Positions 35,543-45,296 of a stretch of 64,000 nt of DNA are shown here, in pieces. Origin of the DNA: Flavobacteriales bacterium UBA5081 (GTDB lineage: Bacteria; Bacteroidota; Bacteroidia; Flavobacteriales_E; Vicingaceae); the NCBI GenBank assembly GCA_002415785.1, contig DIAJ01000015.1:16566-80565 (forward strand), written 5' to 3'. The notes beneath the pieces are model-generated. The model worked only from the letters and a program-made list of their open reading frames with translations, searched no databases and was not told where the DNA came from. Positions within the stretch are counted from its first letter, which is position 1, and the number at the start of each line of letters is the position of its first letter. The translations under genes and the position numbers were made by a program.

Positions 35543-35829
35543 AATAATGTATTAATTGTTATTTAATTTATTTTAAATGGCTTAAGCCACATAGACTAAA
35601 AAGGAATACAAAACTAACTAAAATCCAAAGAATTTAACTCATTTCATTGTGCTTAGCTTCTTATTTTTTAAGATATGAACAGTTGAATTTTTTCTTTGTT
35701 GTGCATTTGTTTATTTAATAATTTTGAAGCCCGCCTATAGAGGCTTGAATTAGTTTGTCAGTGATGCAAAAAATAAAATCATAAAATTGATTTTTTGTTA
35801 GCCGGCTAGTTACAAAACATGATTTAAAG

Positions 35830-36813
35830 ATGAAGACGTTACAATTTAGAGAAGCCCTGCGAGAAGCCATGAGCGAAGAAATGCGCCGGGATGATAGAGT
35901 GTTTTTGATGGGTGAAGAAGTTGCCCAATACAACGGAGCTTACAAAGTAAGTCAGGGTATGTTAGACGAGTTTGGTGAAAAACGAGTAATCGATACACCA
36001 ATTGCAGAGCTTGGTTTTGCCGGTATTGGAGTAGGTGCTGCAATGAACGGTTTGCGTCCTATTATTGAATTTATGACTTTCAACTTTTCCTTAGTTGCTA
36101 TTGATCAGGTAATCAATTCGGCTGCTAAAATGTTGAGCATGTCGGGAGGACAATATGGAGCTCCAATGGTTTTTAGAGGGCCAACAGCTTCTGCCGGTCA
36201 ATTAGGAGCGCAACACTCACAAGCTTTTGATAGCTGGTACGCAAATACTCCTGGTTTAAAAGTGGTTGTTCCTTCAAACCCTGCTGATGCAAAAGGCTTA
36301 TTAAAGTCTGCTATTCGCGATGACGATCCGGTTATTTTTATGGAATCGGAACAAATGTATGGCGATAAAGGAGAGGTTCCGGAAGGAGAGTACTTAACTC
36401 CGCTAGGTTCTGCTAAAGTTGTAAAAGAAGGAAGTGATGTAACCATTGTTTCTTTTGGAAAAATCATGAAAGTGGCTTTAGAAGCTGCAGAAGAGTTAGC
36501 AAAAGATGGAATTAAAGCAGAAGTAATCGACTTAAGAACTATTCGTCCCATCGATTACAAAACAGTTATTGAGTCTGTAAAGAAAACAAATCGCATGGTT
36601 ATTTTGGAGGAAGCATGGCCTTTGGGAAATATTTCTACAGAGTTAACATATATGATCCAGCGAAATGCATTTGATTATTTAGATGCTCCAATTCGCCGAA
36701 TTAATACTAAAGATACTCCATTGCCTTATGCGCCTACTTTGGTGGAGGCTTGGTTGCCGAATACAAAAGACCTAATTAATGCAGTAAAAGATGTGATGTA
36801 TATTAACGCATAG
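35830..36813 (+). CDS. pdhB: Pyruvate dehydrogenase E1 beta subunit
   Basis: Beta subunit of the thiamine diphosphate-dependent E1 of the pyruvate dehydrogenase complex (acetyl-CoA formation). 327 residues starting MKTLQFREALREAMSEEM. FLMGEEVAQYNGAYKVSQG carries the conserved Glu; PIAELGFAGIGVGAAM, SMSGGQYGAPMVFRGP and QLGAQHSQAFDSWYAN are typical of PDH rather than branched-chain E1 beta, although the distinction is not absolute. E1 alpha and E2/E3 are elsewhere. A hairpin terminator follows. Confidence 0.92.
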   Translation: MKTLQFREALREAMSEEMRRDDRVFLMGEEVAQYNGAYKVSQGMLDEFGEKRVIDTPIAELGFAGIGVGAAMNGLRPIIEFMTFNFSLVAIDQVINSAAKMLSMSGGQYGAPMVFRGPTASAGQLGAQHSQAFDSWYANTPGLKVVVPSNPADAKGLLKSAIRDDDPVIFMESEQMYGDKGEVPEGEYLTPLGSAKVVKEGSDVTIVSFGKIMKVALEAAEELAKDGIKAEVIDLRTIRPIDYKTVIESVKKTNRMVILEEAWPLGNISTELTYMIQRNAFDYLDAPIRRINTKDTPLPYAPTLVEAWLPNTKDLINAVKDVMYINA

Positions 36814-36839
36814 TTTTTATACCTTGTAAAGTTGAATTT

Positions 36840-36873
36840 AATGCCGACTCAATTGAGCTCGGCATTATTTTTT
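36840..36873 (+). terminator. Terminator of pdhB
   Basis: AATGCCGA (36840-36847), an 11-base loop, TCGGCATT (36859-36866), then ATTTTTTTG. The stem is perfect over 8 bp and lies 27 bases after the stop codon. The T tract overlaps the -33 element of the next gene's promoter. Confidence 0.8.
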
Positions 36874-36902
36874 GCATATCATTTCAATTACATATACATT
36901 TG
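36871..36902 (+). promoter_or_regulatory. Promoter of the membrane pyrophosphatase-YceI gene
   Basis: TTTG (36871-36874), 20 bases, TACATTTG (36895-36902): a near-ideal Bacteroidota promoter, with the ATG 54 bases after the -7 box. Confidence 0.7.
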
Positions 36903-36956
36903 CGGCTTTTTACACAAGAACTTTTAGATAATATTACTTTTTTTAACAATTAAATT

Positions 36957-39671
36957 ATGGATACGAGCACTATTTTACTTTACCTAGTCCCATTTTTGGG
37001 AATTATTGGATTGATTGTCATGGCTGTGAAATCAGCATGGGTTTCCAAGCAAGATGTTGGAGACGCTAATATGGCTGAATTGGCAAGACACATTGCCACA
37101 GGAGCAATGGCTTTTTTAAAGGCAGAATGGAAAGTGATGTCTTATTTTGTGGTAATCGCAGCTATTTTATTGGCTTGGTCGGGCACTCAAGTTGACAATT
37201 CACATCCGGTAATTGCAATCACTTTTATTATTGGAGCTTTCTTATCTGCTTTAGCAGGGTGGATTGGTATGAACATCGCCACTAAGGCCAATGTTCGCAC
37301 AACTCAGGCAGCACGCTCATCTTTGGCAAAAGCCTTAAGTGTTTCTTTTAACGGAGGAACAGTTATGGGCTTAGGTGTTGCCGGCTTAGCCGTTTTAGGC
37401 TTGGGCGGAATATTCATTTTTTTGCTAGGCATGTTTGGTCCAGAAGCTACTTTCGTAGAAAAAGGAAGTTATATTTTTGCTATTGAAGTGTTAGCAGGTT
37501 TTTCTTTGGGAGCTGAATCAATTGCTCTTTTTGCGCGTGTTGGAGGTGGTATTTATACCAAAGCTGCCGATGTTGGAGCAGACTTAGTTGGTAAAGTTGA
37601 AGCCGGAATTCCTGAAGATGATCCGCGTAATCCAGCTACCATTGCCGATAATGTAGGTGATAATGTTGGTGATGTTGCCGGAATGGGAGCTGATTTGTTT
37701 GGTTCTTACGTAGCAACAATCTTAGCAACTATGGTACTAGGTGCTGAGGTAATTGCCGAAGATGCTTTTAATGGTTTATCACCCATTTTGCTGCCAATGA
37801 TCATTGCCGGATTAGGGTTGATTTTCTCCATTATCGGAACTTTTTTTGTAAGAGTAAAGAGTGAAGAAGGTAGTGTTCAAGGAGCTTTAAATATAGGGAA
37901 CTGGTTGTCGATAATATTAACAGCAGTGGCTTCTTATTTTCTTGTGGATTATTTAATGCCACAGGATATGATTATTCGTGGAGAGAACTTTACTTCAATA
38001 AATGTATTTTTTGCCATTCTAACAGGTTTAGTTGTTGGGGCAATTATGAGTGTAGTAACAGAATATTACACTGCCATGGGCAAAAAGCCGGTAAACTCTA
38101 TAGTGCAACAATCATCTACCGGACATGCTACAAATATTATTGGTGGTTTAGCAGTAGGAATGCAGTCGACTGTGATTCCAATTATTGTTTTAGCAGCAGG
38201 TATTTATATTTCTTTTGAATTTGCCGGACTATACGGAGTTGCTATTGCCGCTGCAGGTATGATGGCAACAACTGCTATGCAGTTGGCGATTGACGCTTTT
38301 GGTCCGATTGCCGATAATGCCGGAGGTATTGCCGAAATGAGTGGTTTGCCTGAAGAAGTTCGCGGAAGAACTGACAACTTAGATGCTGTTGGAAACACTA
38401 CTGCCGCTGCAGGTAAAGGATTCGCCATTGCATCTGCTGCACTAACTGCCTTGGCATTGTTTGCAGCTTTTGTTGGCGTTGCCGGAATTGATTCGATTGA
38501 TATTTATAAGGCAGATGTTTTAGCAGGCTTATTTGTAGGTGGAATGATTCCTTTTATTTTCTCTGCTTTAACAATTGCGGCAGTAGGTAGAGCAGCCATG
38601 GATATGGTTCAAGAAGTTCGTCGTCAGTTCAAGGAGATTCCAGGTATTATGGAGTACAAAGCCAAGCCTGAATACGACAAATGTGTAGAGATTTCAACTA
38701 AAGCTTCAATTCGAGAAATGATGTTGCCCGGAGCTATTGCGTTAATCGTTCCAATTATTGTTGGTTTTGCATTCGGACCGGAAGTGTTAGGTGGTTTGTT
38801 AGCCGGTGTAACTGTTTCCGGTGTGTTGATGGGAATTTTCCAAAACAATGCCGGCGGTGCATGGGACAATGCTAAAAAATCTTTTGAAAAGGGAGTAATG
38901 ATTAACGGAAAAATGGAGTACAAAGGTTCTGAACCACACAAAGCTTCCGTTACAGGAGATACGGTCGGAGATCCATTTAAAGATACTTCAGGCCCTTCTA
39001 TGAACATCTTAATTAAGTTAATGTCGATTGTTTCATTAGTAATTGCTCCTCATATTTCAGTGAGTTCTCATGGCGCTCATGATGAGAATGTAAATCAAGA
39101 AATGAATAAGCAACAAACTGAGGTTGTTGAAGGGCAAATTAAGGATGGTGTTTACTATTTGCCACAAGGAGAGTATTCCGTTAGTTGGAATGCTAAAAAA
39201 GTAGGTGGAGAGCACCATGGTGTTGTTAAAATCAGCAATGGTAAACTAAGAGTTGAAAACAACAAAATTATTGAAGGATCTATTGAAGTTGATATGTCAA
39301 CAATTCAAGTGAATGATATTAGAGATGAAGAAAAAAATGCTAAATTAGTTGGACATCTAAAAAGTGAAGATTTCTTTGATGTAGAGAGTCATAAGTATGC
39401 TACATTGGATTTTCGCTCAATCGACGGAAGTGGTAAACATCAAGTGTTAATGGCAGATATGACCATCAAAGGAATTCGAAATCAAGTAAGATTTGATGTC
39501 ACTATTGAGCAGAATTCTCCGAATTCGATTAAAGCAAGTGCATATTTAACCTTAGATAGAACTAAATATGATATTACCTATAAGTCGAAAAGCGTAGATG
39601 CTTTATTGGATGAGTTTATTTACGATAACTTCGATATTAAAACAAAGTTTATTGCTGAGTTACCGAATTAA
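36957..39671 (+). CDS. Membrane ion-pumping pyrophosphatase fused to a YceI domain
   Basis: 904 residues in one frame. Residues 1-700 are a complete membrane pyrophosphatase (HppA family), a multi-pass protein that couples pyrophosphate hydrolysis to Na+ and/or H+ export. Substrate motifs are AADVGADLVGKVEAGIPEDD near residue 205 and NPATIADNVGDNVGDVAGMG. GNTTAAAGKG near residue 479 has Ala and Gly at the two positions that mark K+-dependent enzymes. After the last helix (IKLMSIVSLVIAPHIS) a short linker leads to residues about 733-902. These match YceI, a lipocalin-like barrel that binds polyisoprenoid-type lipids: GEYSVSWNAKKVGGEHHG, VGHLKSEDFFDVESHKYATL, MADMTIKGIRNQVRFDVTI and LTLDRTKYDITYKS. 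The C-terminus of these pumps faces the periplasm, so YceI would hang there (inference). Confidence 0.95.
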   Translation: MDTSTILLYLVPFLGIIGLIVMAVKSAWVSKQDVGDANMAELARHIATGAMAFLKAEWKVMSYFVVIAAILLAWSGTQVDNSHPVIAITFIIGAFLSALAGWIGMNIATKANVRTTQAARSSLAKALSVSFNGGTVMGLGVAGLAVLGLGGIFIFLLGMFGPEATFVEKGSYIFAIEVLAGFSLGAESIALFARVGGGIYTKAADVGADLVGKVEAGIPEDDPRNPATIADNVGDNVGDVAGMGADLFGSYVATILATMVLGAEVIAEDAFNGLSPILLPMIIAGLGLIFSIIGTFFVRVKSEEGSVQGALNIGNWLSIILTAVASYFLVDYLMPQDMIIRGENFTSINVFFAILTGLVVGAIMSVVTEYYTAMGKKPVNSIVQQSSTGHATNIIGGLAVGMQSTVIPIIVLAAGIYISFEFAGLYGVAIAAAGMMATTAMQLAIDAFGPIADNAGGIAEMSGLPEEVRGRTDNLDAVGNTTAAAGKGFAIASAALTALALFAAFVGVAGIDSIDIYKADVLAGLFVGGMIPFIFSALTIAAVGRAAMDMVQEVRRQFKEIPGIMEYKAKPEYDKCVEISTKASIREMMLPGAIALIVPIIVGFAFGPEVLGGLLAGVTVSGVLMGIFQNNAGGAWDNAKKSFEKGVMINGKMEYKGSEPHKASVTGDTVGDPFKDTSGPSMNILIKLMSIVSLVIAPHISVSSHGAHDENVNQEMNKQQTEVVEGQIKDGVYYLPQGEYSVSWNAKKVGGEHHGVVKISNGKLRVENNKIIEGSIEVDMSTIQVNDIRDEEKNAKLVGHLKSEDFFDVESHKYATLDFRSIDGSGKHQVLMADMTIKGIRNQVRFDVTIEQNSPNSIKASAYLTLDRTKYDITYKSKSVDALLDEFIYDNFDIKTKFIAELPN

Positions 39672-39698
39672 TTAGAAAGAGCATAATAATATTAAAGC

Positions 39699-39735
39699 AG
39701 ACCTTCAAGATTTCAAAAACCTTGAAGGTCTTTTT
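39699..39735 (+). terminator. Terminator of the membrane pyrophosphatase gene
   Basis: AGACCTTCAAG (39699-39709) and CTTGAAGGTCT (39721-39731) form a perfect 11-bp stem with an 11-base loop, followed by TTTT-A-TTTT. It is 28 bases after the stop. Confidence 0.92.
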
Positions 39736-39748
39736 ATTTTGTCAACTT

Positions 39749-40363
39749 CTAAAACAGCCCATGAATCTCTGCATCGATTTTACTGATTACTTTTCCTAAA
39801 TCCTCTTCGCTTTCTATAAAGTTGGTATTGTCAACATCTACAATTAAAAGTTTACCTTCCTCATAAGTGCTAATCCAAGCTTCGTAGCGCTCGTTTAATC
39901 GCTTTAAGTAATCAAGTCGAATGCTTTCTTCGTACTCCCTTCCTCGGCTACTAATTTGATCCACTAAAACAGGAATAGAAGCTCTTAAGTAAATCAATAA
40001 ATCCGGTGGTTGAATAAATGACTCCATCAACTTAAATAGCGAGAAGTACGATTCAAAATCACGCGAAGTCATTAGCCCCATAGCGTGTAAGTTGGGTGCA
40101 AAAATATAAGCATCTTCGTAAATGGTTCTATCTTGAATAACACTTTTGCCGCTGTTTCTAAACTCTTGAATTTGACTAAAGCGATTGTTTAAGAAATAAA
40201 CTTGCAGGTTAAAAGACCAACGCTGCATATCGTTGTAAAAATCATTTAAGTAAGGATTTTCATCAGCGTCTTCAAAATGCGCTTCCCATTTGTAGTGTTT
40301 CGCCAAAAGCGAAGTAAGTGTGGTTTTCCCTGAGCCGATGTTTCCGGCAATTGCAATGTGCAT
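39749..40363 (-). CDS. Deoxynucleoside kinase (dAK/dGK family)
   Basis: Salvage kinase that phosphorylates deoxynucleosides. 204 residues. The P-loop is IAGNIGSGKTTL, the Glu of FEDADENPYLNDFY and the DRTIYEDAYIFAPNL (DRS-like) motif bind the substrate, and RGREYEESIRLDYLKRLNER is the lid region. Which deoxynucleoside is preferred cannot be read from the sequence. Single gene, divergent from nothing near; the next minus-strand gene is 53 bases upstream. Confidence 0.92.
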   Translation of the reverse strand: MHIAIAGNIGSGKTTLTSLLAKHYKWEAHFEDADENPYLNDFYNDMQRWSFNLQVYFLNNRFSQIQEFRNSGKSVIQDRTIYEDAYIFAPNLHAMGLMTSRDFESYFSLFKLMESFIQPPDLLIYLRASIPVLVDQISSRGREYEESIRLDYLKRLNERYEAWISTYEEGKLLIVDVDNTNFIESEEDLGKVISKIDAEIHGLF

Positions 40364-40416
40364 ATCTTATATTTTAATCGTCTACTAAAATAATAAAATC
40401 AAATGGCTAAATGCAT

Positions 40417-41226
40417 TTAATTTGTCTTGAAAATGGTACACTTTTTTCCGTCGAAAGTGTATAGTCTGCCTTTTTCAATGCGAGCTTGAGTTAGTTTGTT
40501 AAAGTCAATTGGGCTACAAACTCTTTCCATTTCTTGCCGTTGATACTGACAAAATTGATTGTCGGCTACAAAGTTAATGTTACCATCTAAAACTTGTGGT
40601 TCTTTTAAGTTTTTGAGTGGAATTGTTTTTATGTAAGTTCCAAAATGGTCAAAAACCAGAATTCCTTCTTCCGGTACATTAACAAAAAGTTGATTGTTAT
40701 ATTCGATCATAAAAGAAGGGTTTAGACGTTTGCCAAACCATTGCATAAAATTTACACTCTCATGAGTGACTTTAAAATTGTCATTCAAATGATAAACTCT
40801 TTGTCGCATTTGATCAAATACCCAAAAGCCATTTTCTCGAGAGAGGCAAGCTTGAGTAATTTGATCGAAGCCCAATTCTTGCAAATCAATTGGATCGCCA
40901 TTCTCGCTGAGGTAGTTGTCTAAAAAGTGGATTATTCCATAATTACGAAAGAATACGAGTATTTTGTAAGGGTCGGAGCAATCTATGCTGCTTATTTCGC
41001 CATATCTTTTAGAATTAAAAGCATACAATGAATCTCCATTCTTGTTGTACATCCACAAAAAGTTTTCCTTTGCAATGTAAAGGTTGCCAAGACGGTCGGT
41101 GCTGATGAACTCAGCTTCTTTTTCAATTTGAGCTATTTGTTTTATCGATGATTTTGTTTGTGCAGATAAAATCAAATTGAAAAGAAAAAAGATAATTAAT
41201 GTTATGTTTCTTAATAAGTTCATCAT
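40417..41226 (-). CDS. Secreted beta-propeller-like protein of unknown function
   Basis: 269 residues with a signal peptide ending LFNLILSAQ. The mature part has repeating blade-like strands (STDRLGNLYIAKENFLWMYN, ENGFWVFDQMRQRVYHLN, EYNNQLFVNVPEEGILVFDH) that suggest a propeller of about six blades, a common Bacteroidota type. There are no catalytic residues I can identify. Its ATG overlaps the GH3 gene stop by one base, so the two are probably cotranscribed. Confidence 0.7.
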   Translation of the reverse strand: MMNLLRNITLIIFFLFNLILSAQTKSSIKQIAQIEKEAEFISTDRLGNLYIAKENFLWMYNKNGDSLYAFNSKRYGEISSIDCSDPYKILVFFRNYGIIHFLDNYLSENGDPIDLQELGFDQITQACLSRENGFWVFDQMRQRVYHLNDNFKVTHESVNFMQWFGKRLNPSFMIEYNNQLFVNVPEEGILVFDHFGTYIKTIPLKNLKEPQVLDGNINFVADNQFCQYQRQEMERVCSPIDFNKLTQARIEKGRLYTFDGKKCTIFKTN

Positions 41227-42740
41227 TATTCACTAATCAAGTTCATAATCTCTTCCACATATTTCCGATCGTTACTTAAGCGAGGCACTTTGTTTTGCCC
41301 ACCTAGCTTGTTTCTGTTTTTCATCCAATTGTAAAAGGTACCCTTGGGTGCAACTATAAATTCTGGAAACTCTAAAGCCATATTTCCATTTCGCTTGGCT
41401 TGGTAGTCAGTGTTTATCGATTTTAATTTTTCATCAAAAGCCTTACTAAAGCTATCTAAACTATTCGGGGTGTTAGAAAATTCAATTACCCATTGGTGAC
41501 GTCCTGCTTCTTTATTGGTTAAGTAAACAGGTGCAGCTGTATACTCCTCAATGCTTGCATCTGTTTGATCGCAGGCAAACTTCAAAGCTTGTTCGGCATT
41601 GTCAATAATCACTTCTTCACCAAAAGCATTGATAAAATGTTTGGTGCGACCCGAAACTTTAACTCTGAATGGATATTTTGAGGTAAACTGAATAGTATCG
41701 CCAATTTTGTAACGCCATAGTCCACCATTGGTAGAAATAATAATCGCATAGTTAGTGTTCAGCTCAATTTCATCTAAGCTCAATGTTTTAGGATGTTCTT
41801 TGTCCCATTCATCTGAAGGGGCAAATTCGTAGTAAATGCCGTAATCTAACATTAATAAAAGCTCTCCAGGCTGCGATAAATCTTCAATGCCAAAGAAACC
41901 TTCTGAAGCATTATAGGTTTCCATATAGTGCATTTTGCTGGAGGATATGATGGATTTAAATTGTTCTCGGTAAGGAGTAAAAGCAACACCACCGTGAAAA
42001 AATACTTCTAGATTAGGCCAAATTTCACTAATGTCTTTTTTGTTGCTGTGCGATAAAATTTTATTGAGAAGAATTAGCATCCAAGAAGGTACACCGGATA
42101 AACTAGTAACATTGTCATTTGAACAAATTTTTGCCATTTTTTCCAGCTTTTCTTCAAAGTCGGTCATTAAAGCAATTTCCAGTTCGGGAGTTCTGCGCAT
42201 TTCAGCCCAAAAAGGTAAATTCCTAATAATAATTGATGATAAATCACCATGGTAAGAGTCAATCGAAGGGTCGATTGATTGACTGCTACCTCCCATTACT
42301 AAGGTTTTACCTGTGAAAATTTCGGTGTCTTCAATATTGGAGCAATAAATGCTCAACATATCTTTACCACCTTTATAATGGCATTCCTCCAGAGCCTCTT
42401 TAGTTACCGGAATAAATTTGCTTTTATCGCTTGTTGTTCCGCTTGACTTAGCAAACCATTTTGTTTCTGTTGGCCACAAAAGATTTTGTTCTCCCTTCAT
42501 CAATCTGCTTACATAATCTTTTATGTCATCGTAATCTTGAACAGGTACACGTTCTTTAAACTGCTCTATAGATTGAATGCTTTTGTAGTCATATTGCTTG
42601 CCCCATTCTGTGTTTTTAGCATCATTTATCAGGTCGTCAAACCATTCATTCTGAACTTCAATAGGGTATTTCATAAATAACTCAATTTGGTGCATGCGTT
42701 TTTTCATGAACCAAGAAAAAATGGAATTGAGTATTGGCAT
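41226..42740 (-). CDS. GH3-family acyl-acid-amido synthetase-like protein
   Basis: 504 residues of the GH3 (auxin-responsive) family, ATP-dependent adenylating enzymes that in plants conjugate amino acids to hormones. The phosphate-binding loop is WFAKSSGTTSDKSKFIPVT near residue 100. Other GH3 blocks are FFHGGVAFTPYREQFK, METYNASEGFFG, LWRYKIGDTIQFTSKYPFRV and ISGRT-like VSGRTKHFINAFGEEVI. The bacterial substrate is unknown. It is first in a two-gene unit with the propeller protein. Confidence 0.93.
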   Translation of the reverse strand: MPILNSIFSWFMKKRMHQIELFMKYPIEVQNEWFDDLINDAKNTEWGKQYDYKSIQSIEQFKERVPVQDYDDIKDYVSRLMKGEQNLLWPTETKWFAKSSGTTSDKSKFIPVTKEALEECHYKGGKDMLSIYCSNIEDTEIFTGKTLVMGGSSQSIDPSIDSYHGDLSSIIIRNLPFWAEMRRTPELEIALMTDFEEKLEKMAKICSNDNVTSLSGVPSWMLILLNKILSHSNKKDISEIWPNLEVFFHGGVAFTPYREQFKSIISSSKMHYMETYNASEGFFGIEDLSQPGELLLMLDYGIYYEFAPSDEWDKEHPKTLSLDEIELNTNYAIIISTNGGLWRYKIGDTIQFTSKYPFRVKVSGRTKHFINAFGEEVIIDNAEQALKFACDQTDASIEEYTAAPVYLTNKEAGRHQWVIEFSNTPNSLDSFSKAFDEKLKSINTDYQAKRNGNMALEFPEFIVAPKGTFYNWMKNRNKLGGQNKVPRLSNDRKYVEEIMNLISE

Positions 42741-42830
42741 AAGTTGTTTTTTTAGAAGGCTTTTTAATGAATTATAAAAGTAATTTAATTTTTAAAAACC
42801 TTCACTTTTATCTAAAAAATGAGGTAAATA

Positions 42831-42861
42831 AAAAAGCCCTTCTCAAAAAGAAAAGGGCTTT
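42831..42861 (-). terminator. Terminator of sppA
   Basis: On the minus strand AAAGCCCTT (complement of 42853-42861) pairs with AAGGGCTTT (complement of 42833-42841) and is followed by a T-rich run. It lies 22 bases after the sppA stop. Confidence 0.85.
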
Positions 42862-42882
42862 ATATACAGTCGTCTTTGTTTT

Positions 42883-44676
42883 CTAATCAATCATTACATC
42901 TACCGGCATTCTTGTGTAAATGCCTTTGCGATTTAATGCATTTTTGATGTTTAGGTAGTATTTTTTAGCCTGTCCTAGTTCAGAACCAACTATTTTTAAT
43001 CGAGCTTCCGTAGCAAACTGAGTAAGAATCTTTTCAAATGGGTCTTTGCGCTCGGGTAGTTCTTCAATTTTGTAATCTTCTAATTCTGCAATATCTGCCG
43101 CAGCAACAATGGCTTCTTCCAATCCACCGATTTCATCAACCAAACCTATTCGTTTTGCGCTAAGTCCGTTCCACACTCTACCTTGACCAATTTCATCAAC
43201 TTGCTCTTGTGTCATGCCTCTGCCTTCTGCTACTTTAGAGGTGAAATCGTCGTAAACCTCTTCAACCATCTCCTGCAATGCCTCTTTCTCATGTGTACTT
43301 AAAGGACGAAGAATATTCATTCCATCTGAATAAGCATTGGTGTTTACATTGTCGGTGTGTACGCCAATTTTTTCTTTTAGAAAGCCTTGAATATTTGGAA
43401 TTAATCCGAAAACACCAATTGAACCGGTAATGGTAGAACTTTCGGCATAGATTCGGTTAGCAGCACAAGAAATGTAATAACCGCCACTGGCAGCCACATC
43501 GCCCATAGAAACCACAACGGGTTTTGATTCTTTCGCCAGAACTACTTCTCTCCACATTACGTCAGAAGCTAAGGCGCTTCCTCCGGGAGAATTTACTCTT
43601 AATACAATGGCTTTGATATCATCGTCTTTTCTTGCTTCTCGAATTGCTTCGGCAATGGTTGAAGAGCCCATTAAGCCATCTTTGCTTTCACCAGATACAA
43701 TCTCACCTTCGGCAAAAATTATAGCCACTTTATTTTTTGAATTCCATTTTTCTCTTCCGCTTTTAGCAATCTCAATTGGAAGTTTAGTCTTGTTAAATTT
43801 CTTTAGTTCAATAAAACCTAAGTCTGCTGTTTGGTCAACTTCAACTAATTCTTTTAACCTTTTTTGAACCTCGTCTTCGTAAATTAATCCATCAACAAAA
43901 CCATAATTCATAGCATCTTTCGCAGTTCTAAGCGACAAACTGTCTGCAATTTTATTTAATTCAGCAATTTCAATACCCCTGCTATCTGAAATTTTTTGAA
44001 GTTGATCGTCCCAAATACCTTGAATTAACTCTTTGTACTGTTTTTCGTTTTCAGGACTCATGTCGTTTCTGATAAATGGCTCAATGGCACTTTTAAACTT
44101 CCCATGACGAATTACTTGCATTTCAATGTCTAATCGATCTAATGCATCTTTAAAGAACATTAGGTTAGCAGCTAGGCCCTTAAAGGTCATTTCTCCGGCA
44201 GGATTTAAGTAAACTTCATCGGCCACGCTTGATAAATAATACTCATTTTGGCCATAGTTCTCACTGTAGCTAATAATAAACTTACCTGATTCCTTGAACT
44301 GCAGAAGGGCTTTTCTCAATTCTTCAGTAGTTGCCATATTTGCCTGAAGCCAGCCAATGTTTAAATAGATTCCTTTAATTTTCTCATTATTAGCTGCTTT
44401 TTCAATATTGTCTATAATGTTGTTTAACCCTAAAGGTTTGCGGTCTTCAAAGCTGCTAAAGTCAAAATTGTCGAATGGGTTGTTACTCGGGCGGTCTTGA
44501 ATGGGGGTTTCCAATTTTATGTGCAAAATGCTTTTGTCAGCCAAGAATGGTTCTTTGCTTTCTTGAGAGGCACTGATCATTGAGCCAATAATTCCTGCAA
44601 AAACAAGACTTACAAGAAGAATGCTTAAAAATACTCCAAACATGGAGGCAAACATAAATTTCAAAAATTGTTTCAT
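42883..44676 (-). CDS. sppA: Signal peptide peptidase SppA (67K type)
   Basis: Membrane-bound periplasmic Ser-Lys protease that degrades cleaved signal peptides. 597 residues with two S49 halves and an N-terminal membrane anchor (GVFLSILLVSLVFAGIIGSM). The general-base lysine is in IRHGKFKSAIEPFIRND near residue 190, and the serine nucleophile is in VSMGDVAASGGYYISCAANR near residue 397. Both are at the expected places for the long form. It is divergent from folK. Confidence 0.96.
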   Translation of the reverse strand: MKQFLKFMFASMFGVFLSILLVSLVFAGIIGSMISASQESKEPFLADKSILHIKLETPIQDRPSNNPFDNFDFSSFEDRKPLGLNNIIDNIEKAANNEKIKGIYLNIGWLQANMATTEELRKALLQFKESGKFIISYSENYGQNEYYLSSVADEVYLNPAGEMTFKGLAANLMFFKDALDRLDIEMQVIRHGKFKSAIEPFIRNDMSPENEKQYKELIQGIWDDQLQKISDSRGIEIAELNKIADSLSLRTAKDAMNYGFVDGLIYEDEVQKRLKELVEVDQTADLGFIELKKFNKTKLPIEIAKSGREKWNSKNKVAIIFAEGEIVSGESKDGLMGSSTIAEAIREARKDDDIKAIVLRVNSPGGSALASDVMWREVVLAKESKPVVVSMGDVAASGGYYISCAANRIYAESSTITGSIGVFGLIPNIQGFLKEKIGVHTDNVNTNAYSDGMNILRPLSTHEKEALQEMVEEVYDDFTSKVAEGRGMTQEQVDEIGQGRVWNGLSAKRIGLVDEIGGLEEAIVAAADIAELEDYKIEELPERKDPFEKILTQFATEARLKIVGSELGQAKKYYLNIKNALNRKGIYTRMPVDVMID

Positions 44677-44780
44677 GGGTTTTAATTTTTAGAAGCAAAC
44701 AAAGCTTCAAGTGTTCGTTGTGATGGATTTTGAAACAAAAATACAATAGTTTTGCTTGTTTAAAAGATAGATTTACATAC

Positions 44781-45296
44781 ATGGTTGAACAAAAGGATGA
44801 ATGGACTTCCTCTGTTTTTTTGGCGCTAGGTTCTAATATGGGAGATGCTTCGACAAATATTAAGCGCGCCATTGAAAAGCTTCAGCATAATGAAAATGTT
44901 CGTTTGCTTAAATCTTCTTCTATGTATGTGACAGAAGCTTGGGGGAGTTCAAGTTTAAACGATTTTCATAATATGGTGGTTGAGGTTGCGACAAAGCTAA
45001 GTCCACAACAGTTATTGGATTTGTGCTTGCAAGTAGAAAGTAATTTAGGTCGAAGTAGGAGTGAAGCTAAAGGGTACGAAAACCGGTTGATTGATATTGA
45101 TTTGATTTTTTTTGAGCACTTTAGCTGCCATACTGAAACATTACAGTTGCCGCATCCGTATTGGAGCAGCAGAAATTTCGTTTTACAACCTTTAAATGAA
45201 ATAGCTTCAAATTTTCTTCCTTACAACGGAAATAAGAAAATTGCTGACTTTGTAGCTGATTGCAAGGATGATTTGAAGGTAGTAAAGTTAGAATAG
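44781..45296 (+). CDS. folK: HPPK, 6-hydroxymethyl-dihydropterin diphosphokinase
   Basis: Transfers diphosphate from ATP to 6-hydroxymethyl-7,8-dihydropterin in folate synthesis. 171 residues from the ATG at 44781 (MVEQKDEW). A more upstream ATG at 44730 lies before the promoter's -7 box (TAGTTTTG, 44747-44754) and would not be transcribed. Signatures: VFLALGSNMGDASTNI, LQVESNLGRSR, and RLIDIDLIFF followed by LPHPYWSSRNFVLQPL. Divergent from sppA. Confidence 0.95.
   Translation: MVEQKDEWTSSVFLALGSNMGDASTNIKRAIEKLQHNENVRLLKSSSMYVTEAWGSSSLNDFHNMVVEVATKLSPQQLLDLCLQVESNLGRSRSEAKGYENRLIDIDLIFFEHFSCHTETLQLPHPYWSSRNFVLQPLNEIASNFLPYNGNKKIADFVADCKDDLKVVKLE

Noticed and set aside
44730..44780. Upstream ATG at 44730 as folK start
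   Set aside because: A -7 box (44747-44754) lies within the extension, and the added residues do not match HPPK.
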